64,000 bases of DNA. Source: CAWGUU01 sp963825765. Its GTDB lineage: Bacteria > Actinomycetota > Acidimicrobiia > Acidimicrobiales > AC-14. A model generated the notes under the pieces. That model did not search any database. It was not told where the DNA came from and saw nothing but the letters and a program-made list of their open reading frames with translations. Position numbers and translations under genes: made by a program. This document shows, piece by piece, positions 49,701-57,789 of this stretch; position 1 is the first letter of the stretch, and each line of letters starts with the position of its first letter. The stretch covers positions 1-64,000 of the forward strand of contig CAWGUU010000007.1 in assembly GCA_963825765.1 (NCBI GenBank), in the 5' to 3' direction.

Positions 49701-49756
49701 GTCGGTATGAAAGAGCATCGAACGGCAGCCCGGTTCGCCCTGGCATTTTCGGGCCG

Positions 49757-49782
49757 TCCACAGAATTTCCCCCAACTGTGGA
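49757..49782. repeat. Inverted repeat with DnaA-box-like arms
   Basis: TCCACAG (49757-49763) and CTGTGGA (49776-49782) are exact complements around 12 nt. Both arms resemble the TCCACA core of a DnaA box. The site lies between the convergent trxA and parB genes and may equally be the parB-side terminator. Confidence 0.35.
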
Positions 49783-49840
49783 GAAGGCCTCCTGCGGTAG
49801 CTCATGGTGTCCGGTGCGTGACCGGGGCATGGCCTAGAAG

Positions 49841-50722
49841 TTACGAGACGGGGACTTTCCCGGTCATCGCCCGGTAGATCCGCTCGAGATCCTCGAGGGT
49901 GGCGAAGTCGACCACGACCCGGCCCCGGTTGGCGCCCATCTCCACCTTGACCCGGGTGTCGAGGTGGGTCGACAGCAGGTCCTCCAGCTCGAGCAGCCCG
50001 GGGGGGCGCAGCCGTCGCCCGGGACCCTGCGGGGGCGGCGACACGGCGGCGGTCTGCTGGTTGTGGCGCCGGGCCTCCTCCTCCACCGCCCGCACCGACA
50101 TGCCGTCGTCCACCACCCGTCGGGCCAGTGACTCCTGGTAGGCGCGGTCCGGGCAGGTGAGCAGGGCCCGGGCGTGGCCGGCGGTGATCTTGCCGTCGGC
50201 GACGAGGCGCTGGACGCTGGGCGGCAGCTGGAACAGCCGGAGCGTGTTCGAGATGGCCGCCCGGCTCTTGCCCATGCGGGCGGCCAGCTCGTCGTGGGTG
50301 AGGTGGAAGTCCTCCAGCAGCTGCTGGTAGGCGGCGGCCTCGTCCAGCGGGTTGAGGTCCTCCCGCTGGAGGTTCTCCACCAGGGCCTGCTCGAGCGCGG
50401 CGGTGTCGTCGACGGTGCGGATGATGGCGGGTACGAGCGGCAGCCCGGCTCGCTTGGCCGCCCGCCACCGGCGCTCGCCGGCGATCAGCTCGTAGGTCCC
50501 CTCCCCCGCCGCCCGCACCAGCACCGGCTGCAGCACGCCCAGCTCCCGCACCGAGGCGGTCAGCGCCGCCATCGACTCCTCGTCGAAGGACGATCGGGGT
50601 TGGCGGCCGTTTGGGGTGATCGAGGCGATCGGCAGCTCCTGGAACGCGGAGCCGCCTACGTCGACGGTTCCCGCCGGTATCAGGGCCCCGAGGCCTTTAC
50701 CCAGTCCGCTGCGGCGCGCCAC
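49841..50722 (-). CDS. parB: Chromosome partitioning protein ParB
   Basis: 293 residues from GTG 50722 (VARRSGLGKGLGALIP). The CTP-binding N-terminal domain has PNGRQPRSSF, LGVLQPVLVRAAGEG and the GERRWRAAKRAGL loop. The helix-turn-helix is MGKSRAAISNTLRLFQLP, and DGKITAGHARALL follows. The C-terminal dimerisation part is DLLSTHLDTRVKVEMGANRG. ParB loads at parS, spreads as a CTP-gated clamp and recruits SMC. It overlaps the end of parA by 26 bp, so the pair is translationally coupled. Downstream is the convergent trxA. Confidence 0.95.
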   Translation of the reverse strand: MARRSGLGKGLGALIPAGTVDVGGSAFQELPIASITPNGRQPRSSFDEESMAALTASVRELGVLQPVLVRAAGEGTYELIAGERRWRAAKRAGLPLVPAIIRTVDDTAALEQALVENLQREDLNPLDEAAAYQQLLEDFHLTHDELAARMGKSRAAISNTLRLFQLPPSVQRLVADGKITAGHARALLTCPDRAYQESLARRVVDDGMSVRAVEEEARRHNQQTAAVSPPPQGPGRRLRPPGLLELEDLLSTHLDTRVKVEMGANRGRVVVDFATLEDLERIYRAMTGKVPVS

Positions 50723-51704
50723 CGCTTACCTCCTTGGCCAGCTCGCGGTAGGCAAGCGCCCCCCGCGAGGTCGAGTCGAACACGAGAATGGGCTGGCCGA
50801 ACGAGGGTGCCTCCGACAGCCGGACGGTGCGGGGCACGATGTTCCTGCACACCTTGGCCCCGAAGTGCCGCCGCACCTCCTTGGCCACCTGGTCGGCCAG
50901 CTTGGTGCGGGCGTCGTACATGGTGAGGATGATGGCCGACAGCTCCAGGCGGGGGTTGAGGTTGCGCTGCACCAGCGCCACGTTGCGCATGAGCTGGCCG
51001 AGCCCCTCGAGGGCGTAGTACTCGCACTGAATGGGCACGACCACCTCGGTGGCCGCGGCCAGGCCGTTGACGGTGAGCAGGCCGAGCGACGGCGGGCAGT
51101 CGATGAGCACGTAGTCGAACTGGCCGTCCATGCTCTCGATGGCCCGACGCAGGCGTAGCTCCCGGCTGAAGGCGGGGACCAGCTCGATCTCGGCGCCGGC
51201 GAGGTCGATGGTGGCCGGCGCCACGAAGAGGTTCTTGACCGCGGTGGGCTCGACGCAGTCCTCCATGGGGAAGTCCGAGAGGAGGACGTCGTAGATGGAC
51301 GACTGGAGGTTGCGGCCGTTGACGCCCAGGCCGGTGGTGGCGTTGCCCTGGGGATCGAGGTCGACCACCAGCACCCGGTACCCGAGCTCGGCCAGCGACG
51401 CCCCCAGGTTCACCGCGGTCGTGGTCTTCCCCACGCCGCCTTTCTGGTTGGCGATGGCCATGTAGCGGGGGAGAGGGCGGGCCGACATGTGGACGGCGGG
51501 GGCCGTGGACGCCGCCGCGGCGGTCAGCACCGGCGGCCGTTCGGAGTTGGCCCCTGCCTGCAGATCGTTCAGGGCAGCCTGCGGATCGTTCAGGGCCGCG
51601 AGCGGATCGTCGAGGACTGGGGGCGGATCGTCCACGAAGGCGGGGGCACCTGCGCCACCTGGGGGCGGCGGCAGGTAGAGGTCGTCGGGCTGGGGGACGG
51701 TCAC
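50697..51704 (-). CDS. parA: Chromosome partitioning ATPase ParA
   Basis: 335 residues from GTG 51704. After a disordered head of about 75 residues with DPLAALNDPQAALNDLQAGA repeats, the deviant Walker A is NQKGGVGKTTTAVNLGASLA. Walker A' follows as DLDPQGNATTGLG, and Walker B as DYVLIDCPPSLGLLTVNG. The protein binds DNA nonspecifically when ATP-bound and moves ParB-parS complexes. An alternative start is ATG 51489 (MSARPLPRYMAIANQKGG), which would remove the head. It is divided from rsmG by 168 bp that contain parS. Confidence 0.94.
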   Translation of the reverse strand: MTVPQPDDLYLPPPPGGAGAPAFVDDPPPVLDDPLAALNDPQAALNDLQAGANSERPPVLTAAAASTAPAVHMSARPLPRYMAIANQKGGVGKTTTAVNLGASLAELGYRVLVVDLDPQGNATTGLGVNGRNLQSSIYDVLLSDFPMEDCVEPTAVKNLFVAPATIDLAGAEIELVPAFSRELRLRRAIESMDGQFDYVLIDCPPSLGLLTVNGLAAATEVVVPIQCEYYALEGLGQLMRNVALVQRNLNPRLELSAIILTMYDARTKLADQVAKEVRRHFGAKVCRNIVPRTVRLSEAPSFGQPILVFDSTSRGALAYRELAKEVSGGAPQRTG

Positions 51705-51824
51705 GCGAGCACCGCCAATGGGCGCGTTGGAAACGAGTGCGTCGCAGCGACCCAGGAGCGCCCCTCGTCCTGGTTCACCACTCCATCATGGCAGGTCGGA
51801 GCACACCGTCAAGTATCAAGCTCG

Positions 51825-51840
51825 TGTTCCACGTGAAACA
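51825..51840. promoter_or_regulatory. parS: parS centromere site
   Basis: TGTTCCACGTGAAACA matches the bacterial parS consensus TGTTNCACGTGAAACA at every defined position. It lies between parA and rsmG, where ParB would nucleate next to the replication origin. I found no second copy in the window by eye. Confidence 0.9.
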
Positions 51841-51872
51841 TCGCGACAGGGCTGTGAGGTGGGCCTTTCTTG

Positions 51873-52478
51873 TCACCTGCCGGCGAAAAGGGGCCGCTTC
51901 GACGGGATTCCCGTCCGCCGGGGCAGGGGACCGGGACACGGGGACCGCTGCTCGAGCACCTGGTAGGTGCCCCCGTGGCCGCCTACCGTCGGGCCCGGCA
52001 CCATGCCCAGCAGGGCCAGTCCCGCCGCCGGCCACCGGTCGGGCCGCCCTCCCGGCGGCTCGCTCACCACCGCCACGCCGCCCACGGCGACGAACGGCGC
52101 CGCGCACTCGGCCGTCACCGCTGGCGGGCCGAATCCCCTGGCCACAACCAGGCCCATGGCGGCCCGCAGCGATGGGTCATGGCCCACCTCCTCGGCCCGG
52201 CCGGTGACGACCTCCACCCGCCTGGTCAGCTCCAGACGCTCCACCGCCTCCCGCAGGAAGGCCGTGCGCCGGGCTCCCGCATCCAGCAGGACCCAACGGC
52301 TCTCCGGCCACCAGAGGGCCAGGACCAGGCCGGGAAGCCCGCCGCCGCTGCCCAGGTCGAGGCTCCGTAGGGGCGGCGGTGCACCTGGAGCCGCCTCGGC
52401 GAAGCCAAGGGCATGGGCCACGTGGGGCGCGAGGGGCCCCGGTCCCACGAATCCACGCCGCCGGGCGTCCTCCAGCAC
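51873..52478 (-). CDS. rsmG: 16S rRNA (guanine-527-N7)-methyltransferase
   Basis: 201 residues from GTG 52478 (VLEDARRRGFVGPGPLAPHV). The SAM-binding motif is LRSLDLGSGGGLPGLVLALW, then VLLDAGARRTAFLREAVERL, GRAEEVGHDPSLRAAMGLVV, ARGFGPPAVTAECAAPFVAV. It methylates G527 in the 530 loop of 16S rRNA; its loss gives low-level streptomycin resistance. The frame continues upstream (EQLRAEVEARLLPVLEDARR) without a canonical start, so the N-terminus may be slightly longer. It follows jag by 46 bp in the conserved rnpA-yidC-jag-rsmG-parA order. Confidence 0.9.
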   Translation of the reverse strand: MLEDARRRGFVGPGPLAPHVAHALGFAEAAPGAPPPLRSLDLGSGGGLPGLVLALWWPESRWVLLDAGARRTAFLREAVERLELTRRVEVVTGRAEEVGHDPSLRAAMGLVVARGFGPPAVTAECAAPFVAVGGVAVVSEPPGGRPDRWPAAGLALLGMVPGPTVGGHGGTYQVLEQRSPCPGPLPRRTGIPSKRPLFAGR

Positions 52479-52524
52479 CGGCAGCAGGCGGGCCTCGACC
52501 TCGGCCCGCAGCTGCTCGTCCCGC

Positions 52525-53616
52525 TCAGGCGTCGTCGGGCGAACCTGCGTCCGGTGTGCCCACTTCTGATGCGTCTACCTCTGGTGTGGCCTCGTCGGGC
52601 GCGATCAGCACCCGACGGCTGGGCTCCTCGCCCTCCGACGTCGTCGACACGCCGTCGATGGTGTTGACGGTGTCGTGCACGACCTTGCGGTCGGGAGCGG
52701 TCATGGGCTCGAGCACCCGGGCCACACCCGACGCCTTCACCTGGTCGGCAACACCCCTGGTAAAGCGCTCGAGGGCCTCGCGACGGGCCATGCGGTAGCC
52801 GGCGATGTCGACAAGCACCCGCGTGCGGGTACCGATGCCGTGGCGCTGGACCACGGTGCGGGCCAGCTCCTGGACCGCGGCCAGCGTCTGGCCCCGCGGC
52901 CCGATCAGCAGGCCGAGGTCGTCGCCGCTGACCGCGATCTCGACGGTGTCGTCCTCCAGGTCGCGCCGGGCCACCTTGTAGTCGGCCCCGAAGCGGTCAA
53001 GGAGCCCGTCCACGAACTCCTCGGCCAGCTCGCCTGCATCGACGCCGTCGTCACCCTCAACCATCCGTGCTCCTTGTGATTGTTCGACCTCTGGTTGCCC
53101 GACCGGTTGCCGGGCGGGCCGCTGCTGCGTGGACCTCGGCTGGGACGGCGACCGCTGCTTGCGTTGCTCGCTTCCCGACCTTCTGGGCTCGCCTCCCGAC
53201 CTTCTGGGCTCGCCACCCGACCTTCTGGGCTCGCCACCCGACCTTCTGGGCTCGCCACCCGACCTTCTGGGCTCGCCACCCGACCTTCTGGGCTCGCCAC
53301 CCGAACTGCTTGGACCACCTGGACCGCCAGCGCCGCTGCGTTCGCCCGCCGGGGCATCCGACCGCTTGTCGCCGCCGGCACGCTTGTCTCCCGGCCGCTC
53401 CCGCCGCTTGCGCTCGCGACGCTCGACCTTGGGCCGCGCCGCGGCCGGCACCACGCGGGCCCGTACCCGCGCCTCGGACCGCAGCAACCCGAACAGCCCC
53501 GCCTTGGGTTCCTCCAGCACCTCGAACTCCGCATCGCTGTCGTCGACACCGAGCTGGTCGAGGGCGGCCTCCTTGGCGGCGCCCACGGTCTTTCCAGTTA
53601 CTTCGACCCATTCCAC
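52525..53616 (-). CDS. jag: Jag/KhpB-type RNA-binding protein with tandem-repeat linker
   Basis: 363 residues from ATG 53616. The Jag N-terminal domain is MEWVEVTGKTVGAAKEAALD, LGVDDSDAEFEVLEEPKAGL, FGLL. A basic linker of about 130 residues holds six copies of GGEPRRS. The KH domain is VARRDLEDDTVEIAVSGDDL with GLLIGPRGQTLAAVQELART, and the R3H domain is GYRMARREALERFTRGVADQ with VKASGVARVLEPMTAPDRKV. It binds RNA, acts with KhpA in cell division and elongation control, and is almost always next to yidC. The acidic end (SEGEEPSRRVLIAPDEATPE) extends past R3H. The linker is longer and more repetitive than usual. Confidence 0.93.
   Translation of the reverse strand: MEWVEVTGKTVGAAKEAALDQLGVDDSDAEFEVLEEPKAGLFGLLRSEARVRARVVPAAARPKVERRERKRRERPGDKRAGGDKRSDAPAGERSGAGGPGGPSSSGGEPRRSGGEPRRSGGEPRRSGGEPRRSGGEPRRSGGEPRRSGSEQRKQRSPSQPRSTQQRPARQPVGQPEVEQSQGARMVEGDDGVDAGELAEEFVDGLLDRFGADYKVARRDLEDDTVEIAVSGDDLGLLIGPRGQTLAAVQELARTVVQRHGIGTRTRVLVDIAGYRMARREALERFTRGVADQVKASGVARVLEPMTAPDRKVVHDTVNTIDGVSTTSEGEEPSRRVLIAPDEATPEVDASEVGTPDAGSPDDA
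53175..53300. repeat. Six tandem 21-bp repeats in jag
   Basis: The 21-bp unit CCCGACCTTCTGGGCTCGCC plus one base is repeated six times with almost no change, and encodes GGEPRRS each time on the minus strand. The near-perfect DNA identity implies recent expansion. Because the unit is a multiple of three, copy changes keep the frame. Confidence 0.85.
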
Positions 53617-53619
53617 GCG

Positions 53620-55209
53620 TCAACCTCCCGAAGATCCTGTAGTCGGAGGGAGGCCCTTGGGACGAGGCGCCGGCGGGGGACGGGTTGGCTTCGGGGCCCG
53701 GCGGTAGCGGGCGATACCGCCCTTGCCGCCCGACTTCCCCGGCTGCGCCTTGGCACCCGGCTGCCCGGCGCCCGAGCGGGAGCCGTCGCCGGAGTTGGCG
53801 TTGGCGTTGGCGTTGGCGCCTTTGGCCGGCCTGCTACCGGCACCATCGGCACCGGCTACGCCGGCCTTCCCGTTGGGGGTACCCCCGCTTGACGCGGCGG
53901 GCCCTCCCTTGGCCGTTCCGCCGGCCTTCACCGGCCGGCCTCCGTTCGACGTCCCGCCGGCCTTGGCCGGCTGGCCTCCCTTGGCCGGTTCGTTCCCCTT
54001 TGGGGTCGCACCTGCGCCTGGTGTCACGCTTCCCTTGGCGGGGCCAGTTCCCTTGGACGGCTGGCCCTTGGACGGCTGGCCTTTCGACGGCTGGCCTTTC
54101 GACGGCTGGCCCCCCTTGGCGGTGGCTCCACCTTTGGCCGCCGGCCCGCCCTTCCCACCCTGACCACCCTTGCCCTGGCCGGCCTTGGGCTGCTGGCCGC
54201 CCTTGGACGGCTGGCCCTTGGACTGCTGACCGGCCTTGCCCGCCTGAGCACCCTTGCCGGCCTGGCCCTTCCCCAGCTGGCCTCCCTTGCCGCCATTGCC
54301 GGACTGGACGCCCTTGGTGCCGCCGGTTGCTTGCTCCGGGCCCGTGAACCACGCCTTGGCCTGCTGCAACAGCCCGCCGAGGCCACCGGCGGTGGCCGCG
54401 CCGCCACCCTTCGTCTTCCCAGCGCCGGCTTTCCCACCCGCACCACCCGCGGCGGGCTCGGGCACCGGCATGTGGCGGAACGCCACCGCCTGCTGGCCGA
54501 TCTGCCACAGGTTGGACACGAAGAAGTACAGGACGACGCCGGCCGGCACCGACAACGAGATCACCCCGAAGAACAGCGGGAAGACCTTCATGACCGCCTG
54601 CATCTGGTTGTTGATCCCGTCGCCCTTGGGCATCCGGGCCGACATCTGGCGCTGCTGGAAGTACCCGGTGGCCACCACCAGCCCGACCAGGAAGAAATAG
54701 GGCAGCGCCGACACCACCCCGCCGGGAACCGATCCGGGCTTGATTGACAGGTCGATGCCGAAGGACACCAGCTTCCCGCCCGACGCCACGATGGCCTTGT
54801 ACAGCGAGCTGCCGATCGGGATGTGCTTGGGCGGGACGTTGCTCAGGTCGAGGATGAGGCGGTAGAGCACGATGAACAGCGGCATCTGCAGGAGCAGGGG
54901 AAGACAGCCCGCCAAGGGGTTGGCCTTGTGCTCCTTGTAGAGCTTCATCATCTCTTCGTTGAGCTTGACGCGGTCGCCCTTGTACTTGGCCTGCAGCTTC
55001 TTCAGCTCGGGCTGGAGGCGCTGCATGGCCTGCTGGGACTTCAGCTGCTTGGCGGTGAGGGGGATCAGGGCCACCCGCACGGCGATCGTCAGCATGATGA
55101 TGGCGAACCCGTACGACGCGACGATGGCGTAGAAGAACGCCAGGGTCGACCCCAGGGCCTCGTGGAGGGGGTCGAGGGGCGACGCGGCCAGCAGTGTCAC
55201 ATCGACCAT
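53620..55209 (-). CDS. yidC: Membrane protein insertase YidC with long disordered tail
   Basis: 529 residues from ATG 55209 (MVDVTLLAASPLDPLHEALG). The five-helix core has GSTLAFFYAIVASYGFAIIM, VRVALIPLTAKQLKSQQAMQ, KYKGDRVKLNEEMMKLYKEH, NPLAGCLPLLLQMPLFIVLY, YFFLVGLVVATGYFQQRQMS, and FPLFFGVISLSVPAGVVLYF. It inserts proteins into the membrane alone or with SecYEG. The final 230 residues are Gly/Lys/Gln/Ala-rich with four KGQPS copies (about 54046-54110) and many KGG/AKGG words. This positively charged tail is unusually long and could hold the ribosome. It overlaps nothing; jag begins 3 bp after its stop. Confidence 0.94.
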   Translation of the reverse strand: MVDVTLLAASPLDPLHEALGSTLAFFYAIVASYGFAIIMLTIAVRVALIPLTAKQLKSQQAMQRLQPELKKLQAKYKGDRVKLNEEMMKLYKEHKANPLAGCLPLLLQMPLFIVLYRLILDLSNVPPKHIPIGSSLYKAIVASGGKLVSFGIDLSIKPGSVPGGVVSALPYFFLVGLVVATGYFQQRQMSARMPKGDGINNQMQAVMKVFPLFFGVISLSVPAGVVLYFFVSNLWQIGQQAVAFRHMPVPEPAAGGAGGKAGAGKTKGGGAATAGGLGGLLQQAKAWFTGPEQATGGTKGVQSGNGGKGGQLGKGQAGKGAQAGKAGQQSKGQPSKGGQQPKAGQGKGGQGGKGGPAAKGGATAKGGQPSKGQPSKGQPSKGQPSKGTGPAKGSVTPGAGATPKGNEPAKGGQPAKAGGTSNGGRPVKAGGTAKGGPAASSGGTPNGKAGVAGADGAGSRPAKGANANANANSGDGSRSGAGQPGAKAQPGKSGGKGGIARYRRAPKPTRPPPAPRPKGLPPTTGSSGG

Positions 55210-55231
55210 CGGCAGGTTCACCACGGCAGGT

Positions 55232-55477
55232 TCACGTCCGGCCCCTGACCTGGGCTTCAGGCACGGGATCGACCCCGTGCCCACCCCATGGGTGGCACCG
55301 GCCGATCCGTTTGGCCGCCAGCCACAAGCCCCGTCCCGGCCCGTGGAGCTCGATCGACTCCAGCGCGTACTGCGAGCAGCTGGGCCAGTACCGGCAGCGG
55401 GGTCGAGCCCCGGCGGTGACGGAGCGGTACAGGCGGATGGGAGCACACAACGCCCTGGTCAGCACGCCTGGGGTCAC
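55232..55477 (-). CDS. yidD: Membrane protein insertion efficiency factor YidD
   Basis: 81 residues from GTG 55477 (VTPGVLTRALCAPIRLYRSV). It has the family signature CRYWPSCSQYALESIELHG followed by GPGRGLWLAAKRIGRCHPWG and GHGVDPVPE. YidD is a small amphipathic protein at the inner membrane that helps YidC-dependent insertion. Its GTG overlaps the rnpA stop by GTGA, and yidC starts 22 bp later, so rnpA-yidD-yidC-jag form one operon. Confidence 0.93.
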   Translation of the reverse strand: MTPGVLTRALCAPIRLYRSVTAGARPRCRYWPSCSQYALESIELHGPGRGLWLAAKRIGRCHPWGGHGVDPVPEAQVRGRT

Positions 55478-55992
55478 CTGCGTGCGGGCGCGGTGGGGGA
55501 GGGGGAGGGTGTGGGCGCGCCGAGGCTGCCCAGCGCCTCGAACAGAGCGGCCAACGCCTCGAACAGCGCGGCCCGCAGTTCCTGGTACGACAATGCCGTT
55601 GCCTTCGTATTCACTCCCACGAGGTAGGCGCCGGGGGAAAGCAGCGGTGCCGCTTCCCGGGAGATCGCCCGTAACCGCCGCCGGATCCGGTTGCGCACGA
55701 CTGCTCCTCCGACCCCGCGGCCGACCGCGTAGGCCACCCGGGGAGGTTCGGACGGGTCACCCGGGATCCAGGTTACCGTCACCGGCCCGCAGCGGGCACG
55801 GCGCCCGGAACGGCGCAGGAGCCGGAACGTCGTGCGATCGCGGACGGACCAGATCAGGCCGACAGGCGCTGACGACCCTTGCGCCGGCGAGCGGACAGGA
55901 TGGCCCTGCCGGCGCTGGTCGACATCCGGTGACGGAACCCGTGACGCTTGGCCCGTCTCCGGTTGTTCGGTTGAAACGTGCGCTTCACTCAT
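55474..55992 (-). CDS. rnpA: Ribonuclease P protein component, with an N-terminal extension that contains rpmH
   Basis: The conserved domain begins LIWSVRDRTTFRLLRRSGRR and continues VTVTWIPGDPSEPPRVAYAV, GRGVGGAVVRNRIRRRLRAI, SREAAPLLSPGAYLVGV. It binds the RNase P RNA and tRNA precursors. The domain start has no ATG, GTG or TTG in frame; only CTG or ATC occur there. The first canonical in-frame start is ATG 55992, which adds about 45 residues and makes rnpA cover the whole of rpmH in another frame. The two starts are 4 nt apart and share the GGGGAGG site. A non-canonical CTG start overlapping the rpmH stop is the alternative. Confidence 0.88.
   Translation of the reverse strand: MSEAHVSTEQPETGQASRVPSPDVDQRRQGHPVRSPAQGSSAPVGLIWSVRDRTTFRLLRRSGRRARCGPVTVTWIPGDPSEPPRVAYAVGRGVGGAVVRNRIRRRLRAISREAAPLLSPGAYLVGVNTKATALSYQELRAALFEALAALFEALGSLGAPTPSPSPTAPARR
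55854..55988 (-). CDS. rpmH: 50S ribosomal protein L34
   Basis: 44 residues from GTG 55988 (VKRTFQPNNRRRAKRHGFRH, then RMSTSAGRAILSARRRKGRQ and RLSA). This is complete and of normal length. The GGGGAGG ribosome site ends 6 nt before the GTG, the ideal spacing. L34 is a basic protein of the large subunit. It marks the usual rpmH-rnpA end of the origin region, divergent from dnaA, with about 325 bp between. Confidence 0.97.
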   Translation of the reverse strand: MKRTFQPNNRRRAKRHGFRHRMSTSAGRAILSARRRKGRQRLSA

Positions 55993-56325
55993 GGCCTCCC
56001 CGGCGCGGTCCGGCCAGCGGTGTGTCCTGATCGGTCAATCCAGGCTAGGGGGGATCCGGGAGGGTGGGCAACACGCGCCCCGTTCCACCCCCCGGATCAG
56101 GGGAGCCGGTGGCTGGGTGGGGCTCGAAAACCCGAGTTGGCCCTTGTGTCCCTCCCCGACGCCGGTGGTACCGTTCGGACCTACCAGGGAGCGGCCCCTG
56201 GAGCTTGGGTCTTCACTTCCCCGACCCTGGAAGCTGTGCCAAGTCGCGTCCAAAATCGATGCGGCCGCAGTTATCCACCACCTGTGGATAGTTCTGTGGG
56301 AAAGGCAGGGGAGGTGGCTGGGCGA
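55989..56325. promoter_or_regulatory. rpmH-dnaA intergenic control region with DnaA boxes
   Basis: It holds the divergent promoters of rpmH and dnaA. A DnaA-box pair, TTATCCACC (56271-56279) and inverted TGTGGATAG (56283-56291), lies just before dnaA, suggesting autoregulation. GATCCGGG and CCCGGATC near 56050-56095 form a further stem. The dnaA ribosome site is AGGGGAGG at 56307-56314. Confidence 0.5.
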
Positions 56326-57789
56326 GTGGCGAACGCAGAGCACCTGTGGGGGGCCTGTGTCGACGTGCTGCGCACCGAGATGCCCGACAGCGTGGCCAAA
56401 ACGTGGTTGGAGGCGGCACAACCCCGCCTGGAGGGGACCCGCCTGTTCCTCGGGGTCCCTCACCCGGCGGCCAAGGAGCGCATCGAGAACCGCTACCAGC
56501 GCTTCGTCGAGGGCATCCTCACCGACGTGGCGGGGGAGCCCCACGAGATCGTCCTGGAGGTGCGCACCGAATTGGCGACACCGAGCCCGCACGACAGCGA
56601 CCCCTACGCCCGCCACGTCACCCTGGCGGGGGAGGTAGCCACCATCCCACCGGCGGCGAACGGGCCCGACGCCCGCGGCGCGGCCCGTGAGCCTGTCACA
56701 AGAGATTCCGAGAGCCGGGGGGGAGTCAGCGGCACGCCCGCCGACTTCGGGTCGCTGGGGGAGATCGACCTCAACCCCGGCTACACCTTCGACGACTTCG
56801 TCATCGGCGAGTCCAACCGCTTCGCCGCCGCCGCCGCCCTGGCGGTGGCCGAGAAGCCCGCCACCTCGTTCAACCCGCTGTTCATCTACGGCGACGCCGG
56901 CCTGGGCAAGACCCACCTGCTGCACGCCATCGGCCACTACGTGCGGGCCAACTACCCCGGCAAGTACGTGCGCTACGTGTCCACCGAGCACTTCCTCAAC
57001 GACTTCATCGAGGCCATCCGCACCAACAGCCAGTCGGCGTTCAAGCTCCGCTACCGGCGCTGCGACGTGCTCCTCGTCGACGACGTCCAGCTCATCGAGA
57101 ACAAGGCCACCACCCAGGAGGAGTTCTTCCACACCTTCGACTACCTCCACTCCGCCGGCCGCCAGATCGTCATCTCCTCCGACCGGCCGCCCAAGGCCAT
57201 GGCCACCCTCGAGGACCGCCTGCGCAGCCGCTTCGGCTGGGGCCTCATCACCGACGTCCAGCCGCCTCACCTCGAGACCCGCCTCGCCATCCTGCGCAAG
57301 AAGACGGCGCTCGAGCCCACCCTGGTCACCGACGACGTCCTCACCTACATCGCCACCCACATCACCAACAACATCCGCGAGCTCGAGGGCGCCCTCAACC
57401 GGGTCATCGCCTTCTCCAACCTCAACGGCGTGCCGCTCGACCTGCAGATGGCCGAAGACGTCCTGGGCGACCTGATCACGGCCAAGGCCCCCCGCCAGAT
57501 CACCGCCAAGGTGGTCATCGACGCCACCGCCGACATGTTCGGTATCAGCGTCGACGACCTGTGCGGCAAGAGCCGCAGCCGGCCCCTCGTCACCGCCCGG
57601 CAGGTGGCCATGTACGTCCTGCGGGAGATGACCGACTTCAGCTACCCCGCCATCGGCAGGGCCTTCGGCGACCGCGACCACACCACGGTCATGCACGCCG
57701 TGTCCAAGATCGCCGACCTCATGCGGGAACGGCGCACCATCTACGAGCAGGTCACCGAGCTCATGCACAGGATCCGCGCCGGTGGATGA
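56326..57789 (+). CDS. dnaA: Chromosomal replication initiator DnaA
   Basis: 487 residues from GTG 56326; GTG 56296 and 56314 are in frame and possible. Domain I is LWGACVDVLRTEMPDSVAKT, with a linker of about 70 residues. Domain III is the AAA+ part: LNPGYTFDDFVIGESNRFAA, Walker A GDAGLGKTHLLHAIGHYV, Walker B CDVLLVDDVQLIENK, sensor II and arginine finger within RLRSRFGWGLITDVQPP. Domain IV binds DnaA boxes (LCGKSRSRPLVTARQVAMYV, GRAFGDRDHTTVMHAVSKI). It opens the origin and starts replication. The two DnaA boxes upstream point to self-control. Confidence 0.96.
   Translation: MANAEHLWGACVDVLRTEMPDSVAKTWLEAAQPRLEGTRLFLGVPHPAAKERIENRYQRFVEGILTDVAGEPHEIVLEVRTELATPSPHDSDPYARHVTLAGEVATIPPAANGPDARGAAREPVTRDSESRGGVSGTPADFGSLGEIDLNPGYTFDDFVIGESNRFAAAAALAVAEKPATSFNPLFIYGDAGLGKTHLLHAIGHYVRANYPGKYVRYVSTEHFLNDFIEAIRTNSQSAFKLRYRRCDVLLVDDVQLIENKATTQEEFFHTFDYLHSAGRQIVISSDRPPKAMATLEDRLRSRFGWGLITDVQPPHLETRLAILRKKTALEPTLVTDDVLTYIATHITNNIRELEGALNRVIAFSNLNGVPLDLQMAEDVLGDLITAKAPRQITAKVVIDATADMFGISVDDLCGKSRSRPLVTARQVAMYVLREMTDFSYPAIGRAFGDRDHTTVMHAVSKIADLMRERRTIYEQVTELMHRIRAGG

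Noticed and set aside
49683..49710. A tRNA-like motif near the trxA end (TTCG and GAATGACGC)
   Set aside because: No acceptor stem, anticodon arm or T-loop can be folded around it; it is a simple terminator hairpin. I found no tRNA or rRNA gene in the window.
53175..53300. A CRISPR array or non-coding tandem repeat
   Set aside because: The 21-bp units are contiguous, in frame, and encode the linker of Jag between two well-conserved domains.
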